Shown: piece by piece, positions 52,184-59,405 of the stretch
Layout of the letters: every line of letters begins with the position of its first letter
Position numbering within the stretch: the stretch's first letter is position 1
From: Alphaproteobacteria bacterium
GTDB lineage: Bacteria; Pseudomonadota; Alphaproteobacteria; Micavibrionales; Micavibrionaceae
Length of the DNA stretch: 64,000 nucleotides
Direction: 5' to 3'
NCBI GenBank assembly: GCA_024279035.1
Contig: JAJRSA010000037.1
Span: forward strand, 62,001-126,000
Notes under the pieces: model-generated
The model's database searches: none
Seen by the model: only the letters and a program-made list of their open reading frames with translations
What the model was told of the DNA's origin: nothing
Position numbers and translations under genes: made by a program

Positions 52184-53830
52184 ATGACTCCGACGTTGTT
52201 CCTTATAAATATTATTGGTGGTGTGAGCTTGCTATTGTATGGCTTGCGCTTGGTGCGTTTGGGGGTTACGCGTGGATTTGGGGTGTCGCTTCGAAAAGTG
52301 TTGGAGCGGGGGACTCAAAATCGTGTTTTGTCTTTGTGCTCTGGTCTTGTGGTGACGATGTTGTTGCAAAGCTCGACAGCGACAACCATGTTGATTTCTG
52401 GGTTTGTGGGGCGAGGTTTGATCACTGTGGTGGCAGGATTAGCGATTGTGCTGGGAGCGGACATCGGAACAACGCTTGTGGCGCAACTTTTGGTCTTTGA
52501 TGTCTCGTGGGTGGCGCCATTGTCAATTGCCGTTGGATATTTCCTCCATTCCTCTAAAAGTAATACAGGACGACGCAAGCAGTTAGGACGGGTTTTCTTG
52601 GGGCTAGGCATGATGCTGTTGGCCTTAAGTTGGATTAAAATGTCGGCTATTCCTTTGAAAGAGTCCGATGTGTTGCCTCTTATTCTTCGTCCTTTAGAGA
52701 GTGACCCTTTGATGGGTTTATTTGTGGCCATTCTTTTAACATGGATCGTGCATTCTTCTTTGGCTGTGGTCTTGCTGCTGTCCTCTTTGTTCGGAGCAGG
52801 GCTTTTGCCTCTTCCTTTGGCTATTTTGATGGTATTGGGTGCTAATATTGGGAATGTTATTGCGCCGATGTTGGCCGCAAGAGGAGATCATAGAGATGCA
52901 CAACGTATTCCCGTCGGGAATTTATTAATGCGCATTGTTGGGGTTGCCCTTGTTTTGCCTGTTCTTCCCATGCTTATTGAGACCTTAGTGTCTTATGTCG
53001 GAGAGAGTGAACGCGCCATCGTTCATTTCCACACGGCATTTAATGTGGCTTTGACTGTTTTATTTCTCCCTTTTATCGGCTTTATTGCGCCTTTGACTAA
53101 ATCATTTGTACAAGAACAGGAGAAAGACAAGGATATATCCCACCCTCTTTATCTCAATGAAAAAGATGTAGATACACCTGCTTTGGCCTTGATTGGAGCG
53201 TCTCGAGAAACATTACGCTTGGCAGATATGACCGAAGAGATGGTTAAGATTTGTATGGATGCGATGGTTAATAATGATCGAAAAGCTCTGTCTACTGTTA
53301 AGAAAATGGATGATCAAATTGATAATCTCTACAGAACAATAAAGCATTATATGGCGCGCATGGCGCAAATCTCAATGACAGAAAAAGAGGGAGAGCGCCA
53401 CTTTCAAACGCTTATGTTTGCCACAAATCTGGAGCATATTGGAGATATTGTAGATCGTAATTTGATCCCTGTTGTCCAAAAGAAAATAAAAAATCAGAAA
53501 TATTTTTCTAAAGAAGGCTTTGAAGAGATCTCTGCGCTGTTCAAGATGGTCCTCAAGAGTGTAAAATTGGCACAATCTGTTTATATTTCAGGGGATGTTA
53601 AGCTCGCTCGTAAAATGGTACGAGATAAGAGCAGAATTAAAAAAGCAGAAATAAAAACCAACAAAGCCCACATGCGCCGTATAACCGACAAGGTTCCAGA
53701 AACAATGGATACCTCGGGCATGCACATGGATCTCACCCGAGATTTGCGCCGGATCAATAGTTTGATTACGTCTGTGGCCTATTCGATTTTGGAGAATGAA
53801 GAGGAGAACAGTGATGGAAAGTCCAAGTAA
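52184..53830 (+). CDS. Na/Pi cotransporter (PNaS family) with PhoU-like domain
   Basis: A 548-residue inner-membrane phosphate transporter. Two inverted PNaS repeats each carry the QSSTATT-type motif: first VTMLLQSSTATTMLISGFVG with LGADIGTTL, second TWIVHSSLAVVLLLSSL with LGANIGNVI. From about residue 360 a cytoplasmic PhoU-like helical domain follows (ETLRLADMTEEMVKICMDAM, NLEHIGDIVDRNLIPVVQKK). ATG 52184 matches the family start (LFLINIIGGVSLLLYGLRLV); ATG 52127 would add 19 residues. The ALDH gene overlaps its end by 17 bp. Confidence 0.9.
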   Translation: MTPTLFLINIIGGVSLLLYGLRLVRLGVTRGFGVSLRKVLERGTQNRVLSLCSGLVVTMLLQSSTATTMLISGFVGRGLITVVAGLAIVLGADIGTTLVAQLLVFDVSWVAPLSIAVGYFLHSSKSNTGRRKQLGRVFLGLGMMLLALSWIKMSAIPLKESDVLPLILRPLESDPLMGLFVAILLTWIVHSSLAVVLLLSSLFGAGLLPLPLAILMVLGANIGNVIAPMLAARGDHRDAQRIPVGNLLMRIVGVALVLPVLPMLIETLVSYVGESERAIVHFHTAFNVALTVLFLPFIGFIAPLTKSFVQEQEKDKDISHPLYLNEKDVDTPALALIGASRETLRLADMTEEMVKICMDAMVNNDRKALSTVKKMDDQIDNLYRTIKHYMARMAQISMTEKEGERHFQTLMFATNLEHIGDIVDRNLIPVVQKKIKNQKYFSKEGFEEISALFKMVLKSVKLAQSVYISGDVKLARKMVRDKSRIKKAEIKTNKAHMRRITDKVPETMDTSGMHMDLTRDLRRINSLITSVAYSILENEEENSDGKSK

Positions 53831-55325
53831 GTTATTAGATACTTTAGGGGTTTATAGTGTTTCTGGTGGAGATTTATTGTCTTATAGCCCTATTGAAGGT
53901 TCTCTCCTCGGCACACTTCAGACGCACACAGTTGAAGATGTAGCACAGATGACGGTGCAGGCTCATGAGGCTTTTCTCAAATGGCGTGATGTGCCTGCGC
54001 CTGTGCGCGGAGAGCTTGTGCGTCTCTTTGGGGAAGAGCTCCGTCTGGCCAAAGAGCCTCTTGGGGCGCTTGTGACATGGGAATGTGGAAAGATCCTGAG
54101 TGAGGGCTTGGGCGAAGTGCAGGAAATGATCGATATTTGTGATTTTGCAGTGGGACTCTCTCGACAATTGTATGGGAAAACAATTCCCTCTGAACGTCTT
54201 CACCATCATATGAGAGAGCTGTGGCATCCTTTGGGGGTTGTGGGGGTGATCTCAGCGTTTAATTTCCCTGTGGCTGTGTGGGCATGGAACGCGGCTCTTG
54301 CTTTTGTGTGTGGAGATTCCTTGATCTGGAAACCCTCTGAGAAAACGCCTCTTGTGGCGCTTGCCTGTGAGGTTCTTTTTGCAAAAGCGTGTGCGCGGTT
54401 TAAAGAACAGGGGCATGATGTGCCTGATTATCTCTTTCAACTTCTTCAAGGCGGAAAAGATGTGTCTGAAGCATTAGTGCATAGCCAAGATGTGGCTCTT
54501 ATCAGTGCAACAGGGAGCACAGAGATGGGGCGCTCTGTCTACCAAAATGTATCTCAACGCTTTGGGCGATGTCTTTTAGAGCTTGGAGGCAATAATGCGA
54601 TGATTTTAACCCCCTCGGCAGATATGGATCTGGCCTTGAAGGCCGCTGTTTTTAGTGCCGTAGGAACAGCAGGACAAAGGTGTACGACGCTCCGTCGTTT
54701 GATAGCTCATGAGTCTGTCTGCGCCGATTTTATCTTAAAAATGAAAAAAACCTATGAAAGCATTACAATAGGAAATCCTTTGGAGGGGGCGGTATTGATA
54801 GGCCCTCTGATGGATCAATTCGCCTATGACCAAATGCAAGCGTCACTCCAAAAAGCCAAAGAGCAGGGGGGTGAAATTATATGCGGAGGAGAACGCATTT
54901 TCCCCGAAGGCTTAGAGGGAGGAGTTTATGTGCTCCCCGCCCTTGTGAAAATGCCAGCCCAAACACAAATCGTTGAGCATGAGACCTTCGCCCCCATTCT
55001 CTATGTTCTTGAATATAATACATTGGAGGAGGCCATTACTCTTCAAAATGGCGTCCCTCAAGGATTATCCTCGTGTATTTTTTCCAACGATATGAAAGAA
55101 ACAGAAAAGTTTCTCTCCGCCATAGGAAGTGATTGTGGAATCGCCAATGTAAATATTGGCACCAGTGGCGCAGAAATCGGAGGAGCTTTTGGAGGAGAAA
55201 AAGAGACAGGCGGAGGCCGAGAAAGCGGATCAGGAGCATGGAAAGCCTACATGCGCCGCCAAACGCAGACAGTTAATTACTCGTCTGATATCCCGTTAGC
55301 GCAAGGTGTGGAATTTGAGTTCTAA
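53814..55325 (+). CDS. Aldehyde dehydrogenase, ALDH7/antiquitin type
   Basis: A 504-residue NAD-dependent dehydrogenase of the alpha-aminoadipic semialdehyde (AmaB/ALDH7A1) group, implying lysine catabolism. Markers: PLGVVGVISAFNFPVAVWAW, WKPSEKTPL, ATGSTEMGRSVYQNVSQRFG, the general-base glutamate in LLELGGNNAMI, the catalytic C290 in TAGQRCTTLRRL, and EHETFAPILYVLEY. ATG 53814 is preferred (AGGAG 7 nt before it) to the open ATG at 53796. The 17-bp overlap with the phosphate transporter gene couples their translation. Confidence 0.9.
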   Translation: MESPSKLLDTLGVYSVSGGDLLSYSPIEGSLLGTLQTHTVEDVAQMTVQAHEAFLKWRDVPAPVRGELVRLFGEELRLAKEPLGALVTWECGKILSEGLGEVQEMIDICDFAVGLSRQLYGKTIPSERLHHHMRELWHPLGVVGVISAFNFPVAVWAWNAALAFVCGDSLIWKPSEKTPLVALACEVLFAKACARFKEQGHDVPDYLFQLLQGGKDVSEALVHSQDVALISATGSTEMGRSVYQNVSQRFGRCLLELGGNNAMILTPSADMDLALKAAVFSAVGTAGQRCTTLRRLIAHESVCADFILKMKKTYESITIGNPLEGAVLIGPLMDQFAYDQMQASLQKAKEQGGEIICGGERIFPEGLEGGVYVLPALVKMPAQTQIVEHETFAPILYVLEYNTLEEAITLQNGVPQGLSSCIFSNDMKETEKFLSAIGSDCGIANVNIGTSGAEIGGAFGGEKETGGGRESGSGAWKAYMRRQTQTVNYSSDIPLAQGVEFEF

Positions 55326-55416
55326 GTAAATATTGCATGTGTTTTTTCTAATTTGTATTAAGTCGCTTTTAGGTGTAAACTGCCCCTAATTCAAAAACAG
55401 AAAAGAGGAGTTTCCT

Positions 55417-55611
55417 ATGAGTATACCATACGGAGGTGACCAAAATATTTCAGGTCGGATCACTGCTTTGAAGTTACGAAAATCCCTGTTAGAAGAAAAA
55501 ATTAAAGAAGAATTGGGGCGACCTTACCCTAGTTATGATCTCCTCACCAGCCTTAAGCTTACGAAGTTACGTGTTAAAGAAGAGATTGAGACCTCCCAAG
55601 AAGCGGCATAA
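55417..55611 (+). CDS. DUF465 family small protein (YdcH-like)
   Basis: A 64-residue helical protein with the family pattern ITALKLRKSLLEEKIKEELG, then RPYPSYDLLTSLKLTKLRVK (variant of RPxPDxxxLxxLKxxKLxLKE). Function unknown; common in proteobacteria. AAAAGAGGAG precedes the ATG. A strong terminator begins 4 bp after the stop, marking a single-gene transcript. Confidence 0.9.
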   Translation: MSIPYGGDQNISGRITALKLRKSLLEEKIKEELGRPYPSYDLLTSLKLTKLRVKEEIETSQEAA

Positions 55612-55615
55612 AATG

Positions 55616-55645
55616 AAAAAACCCTCTGAACGCAGAGGGTTTTTA
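55616..55645. terminator. Rho-independent terminator (bidirectional)
   Basis: ACCCTCTG (55621-55628) pairs with CAGAGGGT (55633-55640) around AACG. It has an A-run before and TTTTA after, so it can stop transcripts of both DUF465 (+) and trcR (-). Confidence 0.85.
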
Positions 55646-55666
55646 TTTGTCTGTATAGGCACAGGA

Positions 55667-56344
55667 TTAGCTATTCATGAAGTTGCTGAAATCAAACCCT
55701 GTGAGGTCTCCAGATTGACTCTCTTCTTCACTTTTTGCATCAGCCTCTCTCTGGGCGGCTTCTTCCTCTTCTCTTTGGCGGGCTTCTTCGATTGGATCTC
55801 TGCCAAGGGCACGCAGACCTTTATGAGAGGCGACCTCTAACTCTTTGTGTGTGCATATTCCTAAATCTATTGGGTTTTGAGGTTTAATACTGACGATATT
55901 GGCATGTGTACGCTCACGAATGGCCAAAATAGTTGGTTTCGTTGTGCCGACAAGCTTACAAATTTGTGCGTCTGTAATTTCTGGGTGATTCTTAATGAGG
56001 AAGGAAATGGCATCAGGCTTGTCTCTACGTTTCGCAACAGGCGTGTATTTAGGCCCTTTTGAGCGTGTTTTAATCGGAGGAAGTGTGCTTGTCAGCGCAT
56101 TCATTTGATAGTCGGAATCTTTTTGAGCTTTATCAATTTCTTCTTGAGGGAGAAGTTTTTCCTCTATAGGGTTTCGCCCAACAATCCCATGCCAAATGTC
56201 TCCATCTGCTGCAGATTGAATCTCAACAGGATGAATATCTGTAAACCCACCGATCTGTTTGAATGTGAGGGTTGTATTGTCAATGAGCCATACAGCTGTT
56301 GCTTTTGGCATAATTGGTTTTTTTAAATCAACAATGGTAGACAT
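55667..56344 (-). CDS. trcR: Cell-cycle transcriptional regulator, DUF1013/TrcR family
   Basis: A 225-residue protein with the DUF1013 N-terminal region (PIMPKATAVWLIDNTTLTFK, QIGGFTDIHPVEIQSAADGD, VGRNPIEEKLLPQEEI). A helix-turn-helix-like part follows (HPEITDAQICKLVGTTKPTI), then an acidic, Glu/Ala-rich end. In alphaproteobacteria this family is linked to the CtrA cell-cycle circuit. ATG 56344 has the full site GAAGGAGAA just upstream; upstream ATGs inside that site are unlikely starts. Confidence 0.9.
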   Translation of the reverse strand: MSTIVDLKKPIMPKATAVWLIDNTTLTFKQIGGFTDIHPVEIQSAADGDIWHGIVGRNPIEEKLLPQEEIDKAQKDSDYQMNALTSTLPPIKTRSKGPKYTPVAKRRDKPDAISFLIKNHPEITDAQICKLVGTTKPTILAIRERTHANIVSIKPQNPIDLGICTHKELEVASHKGLRALGRDPIEEARQREEEEAAQREADAKSEEESQSGDLTGFDFSNFMNS

Positions 56345-56527
56345 AGTGATATTCTCCTTCATAATCTTTATACAGAGCCTCATGGTGTGACTCCGTTTTT
56401 TTTGAGGAGACACAAGACAGTTTTTCTTTAGGCTGTCGAGGAATTCCGATTATCTATACAGGGCATTTTCTAAAAAAGCCAGAAGAAAAATGTTGTTTTT
56501 TTGGAGAGGACAGGTAGCCTATGGATC

Positions 56528-56710
56528 ATGTTTGATGATGAAAGCGACCCCAAATTAAAGAAAAAGACATGCAAGGGCCTAGACCCCATGTCTCTTTCTG
56601 AATTACAGAATTATATTTCAGACATGAAACAAGAAATTCTCCGTGTTGAAACGGAAATGAAGAAAAAGGCCGATCATCAGGATTCTGTCTCTTCTTTTTT
56701 TAAATCATAA
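56528..56710 (+). CDS. DUF1192 family small protein
   Basis: A 60-residue protein. The sequence MFDDESDPKLKKK, then LDPMSLSELQNYISDMKQEI and RVETEMKKKADHQDSVSSFF, matches the DUF1192 pattern (acidic start, LxxMSxxEL, helix, SFFK end). Function unknown; found in alphaproteobacteria. It is 22 bp upstream of guaC and probably co-transcribed. A TTG at 56501 is in frame but adds no conserved residues. Confidence 0.85.
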   Translation: MFDDESDPKLKKKTCKGLDPMSLSELQNYISDMKQEILRVETEMKKKADHQDSVSSFFKS

Positions 56711-56731
56711 CCTGACGAAGGAATAGACCTT

Positions 56732-57787
56732 ATGCGCATTGAAGAAGATGTTAAACTCGATTTTAAGGATGTGCTCATTCGCCCAAAGCGTTCGACACTG
56801 ACAACACGCAAAGATGTTGATATTCGAAGAGACTATATATTCAAATGGAGTGAAAAGAGTTTTTCTGGAGTGCCTATTATTGCCGCCAATATGGATGGGG
56901 TGGGAACATTTGAGATGGCAAAAGCATTTGAAAAAGATGGGCATGGTTTAACAACAGCCTTAACTAAGCACTACACCCCCAAAGAATTGGTTCGTTTCTA
57001 TAAGGATCATGGGGGAGACTCTTCATGGTATAGTATTGGCATCTCGCAAGGGGATGTTGAGAAGATGAAAGAAGTGATGTCAGACCTAAAAAAATCAGTT
57101 GTACAGCCCATTAATAAAATTTGTATCGATGTGGCTAATGGCTACTCTCAAGGGTTTGTAGATGTTGTAAAACGCATGAGAGATGAGTTCCCTCATATGA
57201 CCATTATGGCAGGAAATGTCGTGACAGGAGAGATGGTTGAAGAGCTTATTCTCAGTGGTGCTGACATTGTAAAAGTTGGGATAGGCCCTGGGAGTGTCTG
57301 TACCACACGCAAAATGACAGGTGTCGGTTATCCTCAACTGTCAGCCATTATAGAATGTGCAGACGCAGCACACGGACTCGGTGGCCATGTGTGCTCTGAT
57401 GGAGGTTGTACAGTCCCTGGTGATCTCTCTAAATCCTTCGGTGCAGGTGCCGACTTTGTCATGCTTGGAGGGATGTTGGCAGGACACGACCAAAGTGAAT
57501 GTAAAATTGTTAAAAAAAATGGACAAAAATTTATAGAATTTTATGGCATGTCGAGCAAAGAAGCGATGACAAAACACGCGGGAGGTGTCGCAGACTATAG
57601 AGCGAGTGAGGGGAAAAATGTACATATTCCCTATCGTGGAGATGTAAAAGACACCCTTCAAGACATATTGGGTGGTGTTCGTTCTGCGTGCACATATGTG
57701 GGGGCTAAGAGGCTGAAAGAGCTGTCTAAAAGAACAACATTTGTACGTGTAACACAACAGATCAATACAGTCTTTGGATCACATTAA
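56732..57787 (+). CDS. guaC: GMP reductase
   Basis: The enzyme deaminates GMP to IMP with NADPH, a purine-salvage step. The 351-residue protein lacks CBS domains, which separates it from IMP dehydrogenase (GuaB). Markers: [55 protein letters not shown], and the catalytic C190 in [40 protein letters not shown] and the flap [17 protein letters not shown] follow. A terminator lies 22 bp after the stop. Confidence 0.95.
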   Translation: MRIEEDVKLDFKDVLIRPKRSTLTTRKDVDIRRDYIFKWSEKSFSGVPIIAANMDGVGTFEMAKAFEKDGHGLTTALTKHYTPKELVRFYKDHGGDSSWYSIGISQGDVEKMKEVMSDLKKSVVQPINKICIDVANGYSQGFVDVVKRMRDEFPHMTIMAGNVVTGEMVEELILSGADIVKVGIGPGSVCTTRKMTGVGYPQLSAIIECADAAHGLGGHVCSDGGCTVPGDLSKSFGAGADFVMLGGMLAGHDQSECKIVKKNGQKFIEFYGMSSKEAMTKHAGGVADYRASEGKNVHIPYRGDVKDTLQDILGGVRSACTYVGAKRLKELSKRTTFVRVTQQINTVFGSH

Positions 57788-57808
57788 TTTGAATTATGAT
57801 TGACCTCT

Positions 57809-57835
57809 AAGACCTTTGTCTTTAAGGTCTTTTCG
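57809..57835 (+). terminator. Rho-independent terminator after guaC
   Basis: AAGACCTT (57809-57816) and AAGGTCTT (57824-57831) form an 8-bp stem with a 7-nt loop, with T residues in and after the right arm. Confidence 0.6.
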
Positions 57836-57866
57836 ACTATATAAATGAAAGAGAGACAGACAGACC

Positions 57867-58277
57867 ATGGATGAAATTGCAACACGCTTAAAAGAGACAT
57901 CTGAGGCCTGTATAAAGGCCTATGACTTGTGGGAAAAAGACAAAAAAGAGGTTGAGCCCAAAGAAGAATTGCAAGAAGCTGTTCACGAACTTCGAAAAGT
58001 AGCCTCTCGCCTTGAGATTGAGCTCGCTGTCAGTGAGCGGGATGAAAATGGACGCGCCATTCCTATCCAAAGCCATCAGTCTCGTGGGAAAAACAATAAC
58101 TATAAAAGACCACCTAAGAATAAACCCCCTCAAAAACCTTTGAGAGACAACAGGGATAACATTTCTGAGGGAAATTCTAGTCTTCCAGGGTTTATTAGTG
58201 CCGATACTCCCCCTAAAAAACCAGCTCCGCGTCGTCGTTCTTCACAATCTACCCCTGAATCAAAGAAGGCCGATTAG
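57867..58277 (+). CDS. Hypothetical protein, 136 aa
   Basis: No family recognised. The first half is helical and charged (RLKETSEACIKAYDLWEKDK, EELQEAVHELRKVASRLEIE). The second half is a basic, Pro/Asn/Arg-rich disordered tail (RGKNNNYKRPPKNKPPQK, PRRRSSQSTPESKK) of the sort that binds nucleic acid. The ATG follows a short GAGAGA site. It stands between the guaC terminator and another small unknown gene. Confidence 0.65.
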   Translation: MDEIATRLKETSEACIKAYDLWEKDKKEVEPKEELQEAVHELRKVASRLEIELAVSERDENGRAIPIQSHQSRGKNNNYKRPPKNKPPQKPLRDNRDNISEGNSSLPGFISADTPPKKPAPRRRSSQSTPESKKAD

Positions 58278-58339
58278 ACTTATTCTTTTCTTGTTTTAAT
58301 ATTTGTTTTCATATATAAGCTGTCTGAGTGAGAGGGTGT

Positions 58340-58648
58340 ATGATGAGGCTACAAAAACTAAAACACGAGATAACAGAAAACATCTGTTTTAAAAAAGAAA
58401 TTAAAGCCCTGAGTGACTCGGAGCTACATTGTAACTTTGAACGCTTATTAAAAAGCCTAAATCATGTTTTTGATTTAGATGGAACCTCCGATGATTTTGA
58501 AGTAGGGCTAGAGATTCAGGCTAAAATTGAATCTCTTTTTCTACGACACCCAGAAATATGTGCCTCTTTGTTGCATAAGGCCAATGAGTCTCGAAAAATG
58601 TTTCTTCTCTCCCCTTTTGTCTTACCGTCTTCTTCGAAGAGTCCTTAA
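58340..58648 (+). CDS. Hypothetical protein, about 102 aa
   Basis: No family recognised. The product is helical and leucine/lysine-rich (RLQKLKHEITENICFKKEIK, LSDSELHCNFERLLKSLNHV). Start codons ATG 58340 and ATG 58343 are adjacent, with GAGAGGG just upstream; a GTG at 58328 is also open. It ends 2 bp from the stop of the convergent methyltransferase-like gene. Confidence 0.55.
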   Translation: MMRLQKLKHEITENICFKKEIKALSDSELHCNFERLLKSLNHVFDLDGTSDDFEVGLEIQAKIESLFLRHPEICASLLHKANESRKMFLLSPFVLPSSSKSP

Positions 58649-58649
58649 T

Positions 58650-59405
58650 TTACAGCACATCTTTAAGAGACACTGCCCCACTTCCACGCTTAAGAGGTTT
58701 TTGTTGGCTACTGTGAGGGGACCAACCTGTGCAGAAGATGACTTCAAAGGTAGCTGTGTACGTTCCATCTTCATAGAAATGATCTCTGTAATATGCTTCA
58801 ACCTCATTAAAAAATTTCTTAGGAGGAATATGTTTTGAGCGTGAGGTGAGGGGGTTTGTTTCTCCCATGGCGCGTAGATCTTTATAAAGAGAAGAGAGCT
58901 TTTTGTAGCCCACACGGACATATTGAGAATCTACGACAGGAAGAGAAAATCCAGAGGCTTGCATCAGCGCGCCTGCCTCTTGTTTCGTCAGGAGAGGCAG
59001 GGTGCGTTGGTGCGTTCCTTTTGATAAGTTTAACTCTGTGTTAATGAGGGCCTGTTTGAGCTCTTGAAGAGTATCTCCTCCGAAGAACAAACCTAAAAAT
59101 AGACCGTCAGGCTTTAAGGACTGAAAAATAGAGTTCAGATACTGGTCTGGATGCTCTAGACGGTGAAGATTAAATAGACTGATAACACACTCATGGGGGG
59201 GGGCATTTTGGCGTATAGTCTTGTTGTCCAGAGCAATCGGAAAGTCACTGATGAGGAGTGTGTTTTTAAAGTCTCGTTTTATATCTGAGAGGCGATCAAG
59301 GAGTTGTGTTTCTGCCCAACGATAAAGAAAGCGATCTTCTTGTGTGTATCTTGTTGATGCTCGCTGGAGGTTTAAATCGATTATGTGTTGATCAAAGAGG
59401 GACAT
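58650..59405 (-). CDS. Methyltransferase-like protein (BioC/NDUFAF5 group), SAM motif degenerate
   Basis: A 251-residue protein that starts FDQHIIDLNLQRASTRYTQE, with FLYRWAETQLLDRLSDIKRD, as in the BioC/NDUFAF5-like methyltransferases of alphaproteobacteria. VISLFNLHRLEHPDQYLNSI, LKPDGLFLGLFFGGDTLQEL, and the C-terminal MGETNPLTSRSKHIPPK also fit. The glycine-rich SAM motif I, expected after KRDFKN, reads LLISDFPIALDN, without the usual DLGxGxG. Activity is therefore doubtful. It starts immediately after the stop of the 836-residue gene (TAAATG), so the two are translated together. Confidence 0.78.
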   Translation of the reverse strand: MSLFDQHIIDLNLQRASTRYTQEDRFLYRWAETQLLDRLSDIKRDFKNTLLISDFPIALDNKTIRQNAPPHECVISLFNLHRLEHPDQYLNSIFQSLKPDGLFLGLFFGGDTLQELKQALINTELNLSKGTHQRTLPLLTKQEAGALMQASGFSLPVVDSQYVRVGYKKLSSLYKDLRAMGETNPLTSRSKHIPPKKFFNEVEAYYRDHFYEDGTYTATFEVIFCTGWSPHSSQQKPLKRGSGAVSLKDVL

